A DNA stretch of 64,000 nucleotides from Muribaculaceae bacterium (GTDB lineage Bacteria; Bacteroidota; Bacteroidia; Bacteroidales; Muribaculaceae): the NCBI GenBank assembly GCA_022509085.1, contig JAFLTW010000008.1, forward strand, positions 1-64,000, written 5' to 3'. Both the position numbers and the translations under genes were made by a program. The notes below the pieces were generated by a model. That model saw nothing but the letters and a program-made list of their open reading frames with translations, made no database searches and had not been told where the DNA came from. Below, in pieces: positions 26,001-35,600 of the stretch (positions are counted from its first letter, which is position 1; the number at the start of each line of letters is the position of its first letter).

Positions 26001-26123
26001 CGAGGCGGTTCCTGCCACCTTGCAGCAGGTCGCAAAGCGTTTCATGCCGAACAAATCCCCGCGCAATGGGGTTATAACAATGTAATCCGCTTTACAGAAT
26101 CCGCTACAGGCAAACAAGAGGCT

Positions 26124-27329
26124 ATGGGAATACTGAAAGACGCAAAGGCTGCAGCCCCCGACAGGAGCATTGTCTTCATGATAATCTACCTGGTGGGGTT
26201 GAGTGCGTTCGGCTCGTTTGTCAACGACATGTACCTTCCCTCGCTCCCCTCGATGAGGAAGTTTTTCGGCTGCACGGTTTCGATGGTGCAGATGGGTCTC
26301 ACCACCGGCATGATCGGCCTTGCGGCGGGTGAGCTCTTCATGGGCCCGGTCAGCGACAAATACGGCCGCAAGCCGATGCTCGTGGGCTCGCTGATAGCTT
26401 TCATCATCGCCTCCGTGGTGAGTGTCTTCTCGCCCGACATCAAGTTTTTCCTCGTGTGCCGCTTCTTTCAGGGACTCGGTGCGTCGGGCGGCTACTTCCT
26501 GGCGCGTTCGATTCCGGCCGACATCTTCGCCGGCCGCACGCTGGCCAAGATTATGGCGGTGATCGGGGCCATCAACGGTATCGCGCCGGCCTCCGCCCCG
26601 GTGTTTGGCGGCATCATCTCCGATGCCTTCACCTGGAAGGGCGTCTTCTGGGCGCTTACCATCTTCGGGGTGGTCCTCCTGGTGTTCGCCCCTAAATTCA
26701 AGGAGTCGCTCACGCCCGACAAGCGCCAGCAGGGCACGGTGCTGCAGTCGTTTTCCAACTACCTTGTGCTGCTGAAAAACAAGGCCTTCATGATCCACAT
26801 CTTCCTCAAGGGCTCGGCCCTGGGTCTGATGTTTGCCTACATCTCTGCCGGCCCCTTCATCTTCGAGAATCATTTCGGGTATTCGCAGACCGTCTTCGGT
26901 CTCTTCATGGGTGGCAACGCCATCTGCGTGGCCATCGGCTCGATGGTGGCCCTGAAATTCAAGCCGTTGAAAAACGCCGCTCTCGTCGGTGCCATCGGTC
27001 TGATTGTGTTCGCCTTCGCGGAGGCGGTGGTGCTGTGGTTTTTCCCCGACGTCTTCCTGGCCTTCGAACTCCTCTTCCTGCCGATTCTCTTCTGCGCCGG
27101 GATGATCTTCACCGTGGGCAACACGCTGGCGATGAACGAGGGCAGGAGCACGGCCGGAGATGCCTCGGCTCTGCTGGGAGTGGTGGGCTACATATTCGGT
27201 GCCGTGGTCTCGCCGCTGATGGGTCAGGGCAACATTCTCCACGCCACGGCCATAGCCTTCGTGGTAATGCCGGTGGTCGTGCTGGTGATGGCCATCCTCT
27301 CCTACCGCCTGGCGCCCGAGCTTAACTGA
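26124..27329 (+). CDS. MFS drug-resistance transporter, Bcr/CflA type
   Basis: The 401-residue protein has twelve predicted membrane helices. It has the DHA1 loop motif GPVSDKYGRKPMLVGS (between helices 2 and 3) and, before it, FVNDMYLPSLPSM, both typical of the Bcr/CflA family of proton-driven multidrug exporters. The substrate range is unknown. It stands alone, with its own promoter upstream and umuD starting 52 bases downstream from a separate promoter. Confidence 0.9.
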   Translation: MGILKDAKAAAPDRSIVFMIIYLVGLSAFGSFVNDMYLPSLPSMRKFFGCTVSMVQMGLTTGMIGLAAGELFMGPVSDKYGRKPMLVGSLIAFIIASVVSVFSPDIKFFLVCRFFQGLGASGGYFLARSIPADIFAGRTLAKIMAVIGAINGIAPASAPVFGGIISDAFTWKGVFWALTIFGVVLLVFAPKFKESLTPDKRQQGTVLQSFSNYLVLLKNKAFMIHIFLKGSALGLMFAYISAGPFIFENHFGYSQTVFGLFMGGNAICVAIGSMVALKFKPLKNAALVGAIGLIVFAFAEAVVLWFFPDVFLAFELLFLPILFCAGMIFTVGNTLAMNEGRSTAGDASALLGVVGYIFGAVVSPLMGQGNILHATAIAFVVMPVVVLVMAILSYRLAPELN

Positions 27330-27345
27330 GGATCCGCCCGAAGGG

Positions 27346-27377
27346 TTTGGCGGAAAGGGGAAATTTTTGTAACTTTA
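27346..27377 (+). promoter_or_regulatory. Promoter of umuDC
   Basis: TTTG (27346-27349), 20 bases, TAACTTTA (27370-27377) is one base off the consensus. The start codon of umuD is only four bases after the box, so the transcript would have no leader or almost none. Confidence 0.65.
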
Positions 27378-27381
27378 CATT

Positions 27382-27819
27382 ATGAAAGAGTTAGAGATCT
27401 TCAAGGGAGGATTTGCCACGCCCTTGCCCTTACCCTATGCCGACATGGGCATTCAGGCGGGTTTTCCGTCGCCTGCCCAAGACTACATCGACCGTTCGCT
27501 CGACTTCAACCGGGAACTGATAGCTCACCCGGCGGCTACGTTTTATGCCAAGGTGGTGGGCAACTCGATGATTGAGGCGGGTATCTCGGAGGGCGACATC
27601 GTGGTGATCGACCGCGCTGTAGACGCCGAGCACGACGACATCGTGGTGGTCTACATCGACGGGGAGTTCACCATCAAGTATCTCGACCTCTCGGAGCTGA
27701 GCCGCCACCGCATCTGGCTGCGTCCGGCCAACAAGGACTTCCGGCCCATCAAGGTGAACGCCTCGGCCGACTTCCGTGTGTGGGGCGTGGTGGTTAAGGT
27801 GATCAAGAGTTTTAAGTAG
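27382..27819 (+). CDS. umuD: UmuD-like S24 autoprotease, DNA polymerase V subunit
   Basis: The 145-residue protein belongs to the LexA/UmuD S24 family. The serine-lysine catalytic pair is visible as S62 in VVGNSM and K99 in FTIKY, and an Ala-Gly cleavage site lies at A26-G27 (QAGFPSPAQDY). RecA-stimulated self-cleavage gives UmuD', which joins UmuC to form the translesion polymerase. It lies 33 bases before umuC. Regulation is probably by damage, but I cannot point to a defined LexA box. Confidence 0.93.
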   Translation: MKELEIFKGGFATPLPLPYADMGIQAGFPSPAQDYIDRSLDFNRELIAHPAATFYAKVVGNSMIEAGISEGDIVVIDRAVDAEHDDIVVVYIDGEFTIKYLDLSELSRHRIWLRPANKDFRPIKVNASADFRVWGVVVKVIKSFK

Positions 27820-27852
27820 GGTATAGGGGAGAGGTAGGAGTTTCTGGCGGCA

Positions 27853-29145
27853 ATGTATGCGCTGATAGACTGCGACAATTTTTTCTGCTCGTGTGAGCGG
27901 GTGTTCCGGCCCGACCTCGAGGGGGTGCCGCTCGTCGTGTTGAGCAACAACGACGGGTGTGTCGTGGCGCGTTCCAAGGAGGCCAAGAAGCTGGGCGTAC
28001 CCATGGGGTTGCCCTTCTACCAGATGAGGGAGCGGTTCCCCGACGCGGGGATCGTGCCCTTCTCGTCAAACTATGTGCTCTATGCCGACATGTCGGCGCG
28101 CGTGATGGCCACGCTGCGGGAGTCGGCGCCGGTGATCCACCAGTATTCGATCGACGAGGCCTTCCTCGACCTCAGCGGCATGGACCGTTTCGACCTCAAG
28201 CAGTGGGGAGAGGCCCTGGCGGAGAAGGTGCGCCGCTGGACCGGCATTCCGGTCAGCATCGGTATTGCGCCTACGAAGACCCTGGCCAAGGTGGCGGCGC
28301 GTTTTGCCAAGAAGTATGACGGCTACCGGAAGTGTTGCCTCATCGCCACCGATGAGCAGCGCGAGAAGGCGCTGAAGCTCACGGAGGCCGGTGACATCTG
28401 GGGCATCGGCAGGCGCCATGCGCGGTCGTTGAAGACGCGCGGCGTCTTCACGGCCTACGACTTTACGCGTAAGCCGCGCTACTGGGTGAGGAAGTTTTAC
28501 CACATCACCGGGGAGCGCACCTGGCTCGAGTTGCTGGGTCGGGACGTGCTGCCCATCGAGGGGATGGACCACAAGCGGCAGAGCATCGTTACGAGCCGCA
28601 CCTTCCCGGGGATGTATACCACTCTCGAGGAACTCTCGCCGCATGTGGCCAACTATGCGGCGCGTTGCGCGCTGAAGCTCCGCAGGCAGGGGTCGGTGTG
28701 TGCTACGCTTACGGTGTTTGCGCGCACGAACCCCTTCCGTGAGGACCTGCCGCAGTTTCAGGGTTCGGCGTCTCATCTCTTCACCACGCCGACGGCCAAC
28801 ACGGGGGAGGTGGTGGAGGCGGCCCTGGAGGCGCTGCGTCAGCTCTTCCGCCCGGGCTATCATTACAAGCGCGCCGGGGTGATGGTCGACAGGATTTCGT
28901 CGGCGGAGGCCGTGCAGCCCGATCTCTTTGAGTTTGACCCCGACCGGCGTGGCCGGTTGGACGCGATAGCGCGCACGATGGACACCATCAACGCGCGACT
29001 GGGCAACGACACGCTGATCCTGGCCTCGCAGCAGTATCCCGGCAAGCAACCCGACGGCAAGTCGCAGAAGTTTAGCGACGCCATCAAGCGCGACCTGAAG
29101 TCGCCCGACTACAGCACCTCCCTCTCCAGCTTCAAGGTCCGCTAA
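27853..29145 (+). CDS. umuC: UmuC, Y-family translesion DNA polymerase
   Basis: The 430-residue protein carries the Y-family catalytic residues D6 (ALIDCDNFF) and D101-E102 ([12 protein letters not shown]). The [11 protein letters not shown] motif is typical of UmuC rather than DinB. A helix-hairpin-helix segment (about 178-200, [12 protein letters not shown]) and a little-finger domain follow. With UmuD' it copies past DNA lesions with errors. The end of the gene is followed within about 15 bases by the first copy of the GCAGAAC repeat element. Confidence 0.95.
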   Translation: MYALIDCDNFFCSCERVFRPDLEGVPLVVLSNNDGCVVARSKEAKKLGVPMGLPFYQMRERFPDAGIVPFSSNYVLYADMSARVMATLRESAPVIHQYSIDEAFLDLSGMDRFDLKQWGEALAEKVRRWTGIPVSIGIAPTKTLAKVAARFAKKYDGYRKCCLIATDEQREKALKLTEAGDIWGIGRRHARSLKTRGVFTAYDFTRKPRYWVRKFYHITGERTWLELLGRDVLPIEGMDHKRQSIVTSRTFPGMYTTLEELSPHVANYAARCALKLRRQGSVCATLTVFARTNPFREDLPQFQGSASHLFTTPTANTGEVVEAALEALRQLFRPGYHYKRAGVMVDRISSAEAVQPDLFEFDPDRRGRLDAIARTMDTINARLGNDTLILASQQYPGKQPDGKSQKFSDAIKRDLKSPDYSTSLSSFKVR

Positions 29146-29159
29146 CCCCCTGCCACCGC

Positions 29160-29725
29160 TCTCGCCTCGCGTTTTTTGCCTCGCGCTGGGAAAAGCCTCG
29201 CTTTAAGGAACTTAAGTTTGCGCGAGGCACGCAGAACCGCGGCCATTCGGCCGCTTGTTGCCGCAGAACTTGCAGAACTGCGCAGACAACATTGGCTTTG
29301 CGTGTCTTATCCCTAATTCGTGTTGACCTCGAATGCCAAAAATCGCGGTATATGTCCAGGTGATAATTGATCGCAGAACTATTTGATCGCAGAACTGTTT
29401 GGCAGTAAGTTAGCTCGGAGAGCTTCTCCTGTGGTAAAGCCCACCATAAGGGAGTGAAGCGACCTTGGTGGGGTAAGCCATGCCGATGCAGGCTTCCTCG
29501 AAGAGGATGTCTATGCTTTCATTTACATCACGATGACAGTACCTGCTTATCCCTTATTTGCGTTGACTCTCAATGTTAAAAATTGTTCTGCGCCGTTCTG
29601 CCAGTTCTGCGTAAACCGCTGCTGCGCAGTGAGTTCTGCGTGCCTCGCGCGAACTTCAGTTCGTAAGAAAATTGTCGCGAGGCTTTCCCCTGCGCGCGAG
29701 GCCCCTGCGCGCGAGGCCCGGTTAG
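29160..29725. repeat. GCAGAAC repeat element, copy A (complete, two opposed arms)
   Basis: The 640-base gap after umuC is filled by this element. The left arm has CCTCGCG runs, a hairpin around AACTTAAGTT, and GCAGAAC heptamers at 29231, 29263, 29272, 29373 and 29389. The core (29410-29516) holds AGCTC/GAGCT and the stem CCCACCA/TGGTGGG. The right arm is the left arm inverted, with GTTCTGC at 29585, 29595, 29604 and 29633. CTTATCCCT-type joints stand at 29305 and 29546. No protein is encoded. Ends are approximate. Confidence 0.85.
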
Positions 29726-29728
29726 CAA

Positions 29729-29760
29729 CAAAAAAAGAGGCGCATCATGCGATGCGCCTC
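29729..29760 (-). terminator. Terminator of the large secreted protein gene
   Basis: GAGGCGCATC and GATGCGCCTC form a perfect ten-base stem with a four-base loop. On the minus strand seven T residues follow. The stem is flanked by further pairing bases (GCAACAAAA with TTTTGTTGC), so it could also act on transcripts from the other side. Confidence 0.9.
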
Positions 29761-29785
29761 TCTTTTGTTGCTATGTGGGGAGGAA

Positions 29786-32371
29786 TCAGAGCACTACCTT
29801 GGAGGCTGTGCCGTTGACTACCTTCACGAAGATTCCCTTTTCGGGGTTGTCTACTTTCACACCCTGGAGGTTGTAGTAGACAGCGTCTTCCTCGTCGGCA
29901 CCAATACCCTCAACACCCGTAGTGACACCCGTCTTCACGGTGTAGGTGTAGGTCTTCTCAGCTGAGAAGTCACCGTCTGCTTTCTCGTAGTAGAGGCTTA
30001 CAGAACCTGAACCTTCAGCGAGCGGCAGGCTATATGCTTCGGAATCATAGGGATTCACAGCTGCTTTTGTATAACCTGTAAGGTCGGGAGCTGCCATGCG
30101 CTTAGCTGACTGTGAGGTGGGAGTAACCTTGAAGTATACTGCCACAGCTTCAGCGGGAGCGTACACATAAACGAGAGCACCCTTATTGGGATTAGCTGTC
30201 GTGATTGAGATATTGTTGTCCGTTATAGTGCCGTCCTGCATGGTCTTGTCGTTACCGAGAGTCAGCACCCAGCTCGTGGAGTTATCTTCAGTACCAGTGA
30301 TAACCAAGTTTGCGGTACTTGTATAAGGACCCCAAGCAGAGTTGATGGGTTGTTCTTCAGTTGCCTCAAGAGTAATGGTGAACGTGGCATTCAGCAGAGA
30401 GGAGACAAGGCCCATATTTCCAGCGCTTTGGTCAGTAACAAGGTCATAGCCGGTAGCATAGTTGGCTTTCATATCCATTTCTTTGGAAGAATATGCGATT
30501 GTCCAGTCCTCAGTACCTATTTTGAATTCACAGTCACTGGAGATAGAACCTACTGTAAGGGTGTAGACGCCTTCTCCTGTTTTCTGGAAGTAATAGGAGT
30601 CGTTAGCGGTCCAAGGTTTAGAACCTTCGGCTGCACCTATAATTTCAGAACCCATGAGGAAGAGCGGCTTAACACCGGTAACGGTGACCGTAGAAGCGGT
30701 CTTGTTGAATATAACGGTAGGATTGAGAATCCATGAGAGCTTTTCGAAATCGATATTGTCGCAACCGTCGGCGGCTATTACGGAATAAGCTTCACCAAGG
30801 ATAAGTGTAGTCCCTGAATCCTGTTCAGTGCCATAGTCAAGGTCTGAATCCCAGTCACCATCGTAAATCTTGAAACCGGAACCTAAAAGGTCGCCAGACC
30901 ATTCGTAAAGACCCCCACCCAGATAGGTCATCTGAACACCTTCGGCAGAGTCTGTACCACCCCATCTACGTTCACCATCAATATTATTACCTACAAGATA
31001 AAGAGTCACCTCTTCTTCTACTGTACCTGTGATTGTGAGCTTATCGGTATTGGTATCAAGAGTGAAGGTCACGTTGTTAATATTTTCTCCGAATGCCATG
31101 TCACCGGTGTCTTTACTGGTGCTAACATTCTCGTAGACACCTACGGTCATATTCTTGTTGCCTGTGGAGTAGGGCTTACTCCATTTTAGGTCAGAGATTT
31201 TAAAATCAACGCCGGCATCTATTGATGGGAGAGAAAGCGTATAAACACCGTTATCTTCAACAAACTTATATTTATCAATATCCGCACTCGAACCCCATTC
31301 GTTCATCTCACCTAAGAGGTAGTATACAGGAGTTTCAGGCTCGGGTTCAACAAATTCACCGGTTTTCTCGATTGTCAACTGGTTATCATCGTAGCTTATG
31401 GTGAGTGTATATGTTCCGGGAGTAATGTTCCAGCTTATATCCCCGTTGTTATTTCTTACGAAAGAAACCTCAGCTTCATCCCCAGTCAGAGTAATCTCTG
31501 TACTTGCAGAAGGACCATACCTATTAGAATTTACCAGACCCCAATCAGAGCTGTCGGAAGTAGTCAAAGCGAAATATCCATTGGTTGTTGAGTTCTGACC
31601 TATATTTACATCTTCTAATGTATATATACCTCCTCCTTCGTTTTCAAAGGGTTTGCCCGGGAGATCCCAAGAACTGGAACCCAAATTGCCAATGTAGTAG
31701 AAGTTATCAGGATAATCAGGAGGAGTAACCGGAACGCTTATGGTAAGAACGCTTTTCATAAGGTCTACCTTAACGTCGTAAGTACCTGGAGTACTGAAGC
31801 TCCAAGCAAAGTCTCCACCCCAATTTATAGAATTAGTCCCTATGACAGCTGGTGCGTCATTACCATTGATTTTTTTCGGACCATAACGATATTTATTGTA
31901 GGCAGAATTCCAGTCACCCGCAGTTCCAAGTTTTGAAGTAAACGCAAAGCCACCGTTTATTTCTATGCCTTCAAGTGTGAAGACACCATTACCCTCGCTT
32001 TTCATTTTGACGCCTTCGGTAGGATTCCAGTCTATGGAGCCAACTTTACCTATCATATAAAGCTCTGATGGCATCGGTCCAACGAAAGTGTATATTGCAC
32101 CCTGTTGGAAATCAAGATTATCGGTTTGTTCTCCCTTGTTATTATTATTGAATATAATGTTCTTAGGAGATCCTGTTCCAGAAGTATATTCCCACAAGCC
32201 CGTACTATTGTTTTTAGTCATACCCTTACCGGGCCAAGTGCCTAATGTTTCAGAGTTGAACGTGTAAACGCTCACTTCTGTCCATCCCGCTGGGTTCGTG
32301 AAGTACACTGTCCAGGCGTTGGCGGCAAGGGCCGTGACGCATGCGACGAGCGTTAGTAAAAGTTTTTTCAT
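29786..32371 (-). CDS. Secreted multi-domain starch-binding-like protein with type IX sorting tail
   Basis: The 861-residue protein has a signal peptide (ends near ALAANA). A first domain (about 19-100, WTVYFTNPAGWTEVSVYTFN) resembles starch-binding CBM26. Then come about five related domains of roughly 110 residues starting near 105, 222, 346, 454 and 567, each opening like ELYMIGKVGSIDWNPTEG or FYYIGNLGSSSWD, similar to SusE/SusF glycan-binding modules. The last 40 residues (VYYNLQGVKV, then GIFVKVVNGTASKVVL) match the type A C-terminal domain that sends cargo through type IX secretion. No hydrolase motif is visible, so it probably binds glycan at the surface. The gene is AT-richer than the chromosome around it. 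Confidence 0.85.
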   Translation of the reverse strand: MKKLLLTLVACVTALAANAWTVYFTNPAGWTEVSVYTFNSETLGTWPGKGMTKNNSTGLWEYTSGTGSPKNIIFNNNNKGEQTDNLDFQQGAIYTFVGPMPSELYMIGKVGSIDWNPTEGVKMKSEGNGVFTLEGIEINGGFAFTSKLGTAGDWNSAYNKYRYGPKKINGNDAPAVIGTNSINWGGDFAWSFSTPGTYDVKVDLMKSVLTISVPVTPPDYPDNFYYIGNLGSSSWDLPGKPFENEGGGIYTLEDVNIGQNSTTNGYFALTTSDSSDWGLVNSNRYGPSASTEITLTGDEAEVSFVRNNNGDISWNITPGTYTLTISYDDNQLTIEKTGEFVEPEPETPVYYLLGEMNEWGSSADIDKYKFVEDNGVYTLSLPSIDAGVDFKISDLKWSKPYSTGNKNMTVGVYENVSTSKDTGDMAFGENINNVTFTLDTNTDKLTITGTVEEEVTLYLVGNNIDGERRWGGTDSAEGVQMTYLGGGLYEWSGDLLGSGFKIYDGDWDSDLDYGTEQDSGTTLILGEAYSVIAADGCDNIDFEKLSWILNPTVIFNKTASTVTVTGVKPLFLMGSEIIGAAEGSKPWTANDSYYFQKTGEGVYTLTVGSISSDCEFKIGTEDWTIAYSSKEMDMKANYATGYDLVTDQSAGNMGLVSSLLNATFTITLEATEEQPINSAWGPYTSTANLVITGTEDNSTSWVLTLGNDKTMQDGTITDNNISITTANPNKGALVYVYAPAEAVAVYFKVTPTSQSAKRMAAPDLTGYTKAAVNPYDSEAYSLPLAEGSGSVSLYYEKADGDFSAEKTYTYTVKTGVTTGVEGIGADEEDAVYYNLQGVKVDNPEKGIFVKVVNGTASKVVL

Positions 32372-32599
32372 TTTTGTGTGTTTATTAAGTTAATTTATTT
32401 TCAAGTTAAGCCTTCTTATTACCTGTTTCCCAAAGGTTTGCGGCCACTATGACGCGCAAACACCGCCCGTAAAACCGCCTCGAGGGCGATCCTTCGGCCG
32501 TTTGGGAACAACAAAATTACAAATTCCTCACGACAAATGCAAATTTTTTCTCGCCCAATTGCGAAAATCCCCCTCCCTACCACCCCATCTCCATTGCCC

Positions 32600-33355
32600 G
32601 CCAGCAAATACCTCGCGCTATAATCACCCCGCGCTATAATCGCCTCGTGCGTTTTGCCTCGCGCTGAAAGGATATGCATCGCGCTCGTGGGTCGTCCTCG
32701 CGCTTGAGGTAGCCGCGCGCTCGTGGTTGGGCCTCGCGCTGGGGAAAAAAGCCTCGCTATAAGGAACTTAAGTTTGCGCGAGGCACGCAGAACCGCGGCC
32801 TTCCGGCCGCTTGTTGCCGCAGAACAGGCAGAACTGCGCAGATATTTTTGTCTCGCTTATCCCTGAATTTGGTTGACACTCTGGTAGTTAGCTCGGAGAG
32901 CTTCCCCTGTGGTAAACCCCACCATAAGGGAGTGACAGCGACCTTGGTGGGGGAGGACGTGTCCATGCAGGCTTCCTCGAAGAGGATGTCTATGCTTTCA
33001 TTGACACCACGATGATAGTACCTGCTTATCCCTTATTTGCGTTAACTCCGAATGCCAAAATTATTCTGCGCCGTTCTGCCCGTTCTGCGTAAACCGCTGC
33101 GTAGCAGCGAGTTCTGCGTGCCTCGCGCGAACTCCAGTTCGTCCCCCAAAATCGCGAGGCTTTCCCTCCGGCGCGAGGTTTGTCTCCGGGTGATAATCAA
33201 TCGCAGAACTGTTTGATCGCAGAACTATTTGCCAGTAAGCGAGTTAGCTCGGAGAGCTTCTCCTGTGGTAAACCCCACCATAAGGGAGCGACAGCGACCT
33301 TGGTGGGGTGGTTGGAGCTGAAGCAGGCTTCCTCGGAGAGGATGTCTATGGATGC
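32600..33355. repeat. GCAGAAC repeat element, copy B (two arms, two cores)
   Basis: This occupies most of the 1,072-base gap between the secreted-protein gene and the first ATPase-nuclease gene. The left part is a long CCTCGCGC-rich tract (32600-32785). GCAGAAC stands at 32787, 32819 and 32828, and inverted GTTCTGC at 33073, 33082 and 33111. A second direct pair stands at 33203 and 33219. Cores lie at about 32887-32993 and 33243-33351. The rest of the gap (32372-32600) is an AT-rich leader, where I see only weak promoter-like boxes for the minus-strand gene. Confidence 0.85.
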
Positions 33356-33391
33356 AGGCATATTGCATATTATACGATGCTTCGCGTGTAT

Positions 33392-33423
33392 TTTGGAAAT
33401 CTCATAAATTTGAACTAAATTTG
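33392..33423 (+). promoter_or_regulatory. Promoter of the first ATPase-nuclease gene
   Basis: TTTG (33392-33395), 20 bases, TAAATTTG (33416-33423) matches the Bacteroidota consensus exactly. The start codon is 20 bases downstream. Confidence 0.8.
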
Positions 33424-33443
33424 CGAGACAGCAAATCGGATTT

Positions 33444-35036
33444 ATGAGCATGGAAGAAATGGGCAAACCCTCAAGGAAGGAAATCTTATATCCTATTGGT
33501 ACCGCCAGCTTTAAATGGATTAGGGAAAACAGTCTTGTTTATGTTGACAAGACCCGGTATATTAATTCCTTGGTCGAGACCAAGGCTAAGTATTATTTCC
33601 TTGCCCGTCCGCGGCGCTTCGGCAAGAGCCTCTTCCTTGACACCATGGCCGAGTATTTCAGCGGTAACAGGGAGCTGTTTAAGGGTCTGGCCATCGACAG
33701 GCTGCACCCGGAGGAATGGGAGTCATTCCCCGTGATTCGCCTGAATATGAGTGGGAAAGCGTTCACAGATTCCAATTCACTCATAATGAAAACGGAGGGT
33801 CAATTGATAGAACTTGAAAATCAACTTCAAGTTTCCCCTTACCCATATGATTTTGAACAAAGATTTGAAAGCTTAATCATAAATGCCTCTCAAAAGTATG
33901 GGAAAAAAGTAGTGGTGCTGATAGATGAGTATGATGCTCCGCTCACATCAACCATAGACAATCCGAAGCTGCAGGAGTTATTTCGGGAGCAGCTCCACGG
34001 GCTCTACTCCGTGTTGAAAAACGCCGAGCCTTACATCCACTTCTGTTTCATGACGGGCGTGACTTGCTACGGTAAGGTGTCGGTATTCAGCGGACTGAAC
34101 AACCTCAACGACATCACCTTCGACAATGAATATGCCGGCATCTGCGGCATCACGGAAAGCGAGCTTCACGAGTATTACGACCCGGGAGTGGAGATACTTG
34201 CAGGTACGCTCAAGACGACCAAGGAAGAAATCTACGAGAAACTGAAATTCAATTACGACGGCTATCACTTCTCGTCGTCGCTGCTCGATGTCTACAATCC
34301 CTACAGCATCAACTACGTGTTCAGCAAGAGTGAGTTCGATGACTACTGGTGCCAGTCGGGAGTTCCGACAATCCTGTCAAAGTCTCTGATGCAGAGTGAT
34401 TTTGATGTAGAGAAACTGAATGGAATGAAGGTTCAGAAATCTGCATTGTCTGACCTTTCTATGTTTGCCATGAACCCCATTCCGCTGTTCTACCAGACCG
34501 GTTATCTGACGCTCAAGGCCTACGACAATAAGCGCCAACGCTATACTCTTGGCTATCCCAACCGCGAGGTAGAGTCAAGCATTCTCAACAACATCCTCTC
34601 GCTCTATCTTCCCTCCGCGCAGGATAAGAGGGGTGCCGTCTACGATATGGAGGATGCACTGGAGGAGGGCGATGCCGAAGGATTCATAAAGCTGATGAAG
34701 GCATTCTTGGCTGACATCCCCAACCAGCTTCACAAGTATGTGGCCCGCTACGAGAACTACTACCACACAATCTTCTACTGCCTCACAAAGTTGATGGGTC
34801 TTGACGTAGAAGCCGAATACAGTACGTCAGAGGGTTTCATCGACATGTTGGTGAAGACCGCCGACTTCATCTACATCATCGAGCTTAAAATCAACGGCAC
34901 TGCCGAGGATGCCATGGCGCAGATTGAGGAGAAGCATTATGCGGCGCCATTCGGCTCCGACAGCCGCAGGCTGATAAAGATCGGCCTCGGCTTCTCTACC
35001 GAGACCCACAACATCACCTCCTCGCTAATCCGCTGA
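33444..35036 (+). CDS. AAA-ATPase-like / PD-(D/E)XK nuclease fusion
   Basis: The 530-residue protein has the layout of AAA-ATPase_like proteins joined to a PDDEXK_9 nuclease. The N-terminal part has YPIGTASFKWIRENSLVYVDKT, a P-loop-like RPRRFGKS (55-62) and the Walker B VVVLIDEYDAP (D161, E162). The C-terminal nuclease shows D467 and E480-L-K482 (IIELKING). These genes are abundant in Bacteroidales and their role is not known; mobile or defence functions have been suggested only by association. It lies between repeat copies B and C. A second ATG at 33450 is also possible. Confidence 0.88.
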   Translation: MSMEEMGKPSRKEILYPIGTASFKWIRENSLVYVDKTRYINSLVETKAKYYFLARPRRFGKSLFLDTMAEYFSGNRELFKGLAIDRLHPEEWESFPVIRLNMSGKAFTDSNSLIMKTEGQLIELENQLQVSPYPYDFEQRFESLIINASQKYGKKVVVLIDEYDAPLTSTIDNPKLQELFREQLHGLYSVLKNAEPYIHFCFMTGVTCYGKVSVFSGLNNLNDITFDNEYAGICGITESELHEYYDPGVEILAGTLKTTKEEIYEKLKFNYDGYHFSSSLLDVYNPYSINYVFSKSEFDDYWCQSGVPTILSKSLMQSDFDVEKLNGMKVQKSALSDLSMFAMNPIPLFYQTGYLTLKAYDNKRQRYTLGYPNREVESSILNNILSLYLPSAQDKRGAVYDMEDALEEGDAEGFIKLMKAFLADIPNQLHKYVARYENYYHTIFYCLTKLMGLDVEAEYSTSEGFIDMLVKTADFIYIIELKINGTAEDAMAQIEEKHYAAPFGSDSRRLIKIGLGFSTETHNITSSLIR

Positions 35037-35037
35037 G

Positions 35038-35430
35038 CAGGCCTCGCGCCTCGATAGCCTCTCGCTATAATCGTCTCGTGCGTTTTGCCTTGCGCTGAAA
35101 GGATATGCCTCGCGCTCGTGGGTCGTCCTCGCACTGAAGATAGCCTCGCGTTCCTGGTTGGGCCTCGCGCTGGGAAAAAGCCTCGCTTTAAGGAACTTAA
35201 GTTTGCGCGAGGCACGCAGAACCGCGGCCTTCCGGCCGCTTGTTGCCGCAGAACGGGCAGAACAGCGCAGTAGATATTTTTGTCTTGCTTATCCCTGAAT
35301 TTGGTTGACCCTCTGGGAGTTAGCTCGGAGAGCTTTCCCTATGGTTAACCCCACCATAAGGGAGTGAAACGACCTTGGTGGGGCAGTTCAGATCCATGCA
35401 GGCTTCCTCGGAGAGGATGTCTATGGCCGC
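35038..35430. repeat. GCAGAAC repeat element, copy C (left arm and core only)
   Basis: The copy begins within five bases of the preceding stop codon. It has the CCTCGCGC tract, the AACTTAAGTT hairpin, GCAGAAC at 35216, 35248 and 35257, a GCGGCC/GGCCGC hairpin, the CTTATCCCT joint at 35288, and the core at 35318-35426. The inverted right arm is absent. The rest of the gap to 35600 is an AT-rich promoter region. Confidence 0.85.
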
Positions 35431-35524
35431 GCCGCTGAGGCCCGCGAGATGTCCGCGTGGCTGGTATGTGGCGCGGAAAGTGGGGTAAAAAGTATAGATT
35501 CCGCGCCATATAATTTACGTAAAA

Positions 35525-35556
35525 TTTGGATAATACAATAATATTCAGTAATTTTG
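35525..35556 (+). promoter_or_regulatory. Promoter of the second ATPase-nuclease gene
   Basis: TTTG (35525-35528), 20 bases, TAATTTTG (35549-35556) matches the consensus exactly. A leader of about 38 bases follows. Confidence 0.8.
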
Positions 35557-35600
35557 CCCAAAAATAAGCGCGCAAAACTCCCGACAAAATTCTTATTAAT

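Noticed and set aside
25809..27242. 477-codon minus-strand frame opposite the MFS gene
   Set aside because: It is antisense to a clear transporter and starts in the PEPK repeat region; composition is that of a shadow frame.
27330..27381. Terminator between the MFS gene and umuD
   Set aside because: TCCGCC can pair with GGCGGA, but the stem is short and there is no T run next to it.
32600..32785. CRISPR-like spacing of CCTCGCG motifs in copies B and C
   Set aside because: Motif length and spacing are irregular, and the same tract is repeated as a whole in other copies.
33197..33466. Minus-strand frame through repeat copy B with a peptide resembling one in copies A and C
   Set aside because: The resemblance comes from the repeat DNA. 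One-base length differences between copies change the frame, and no start signal is kept.
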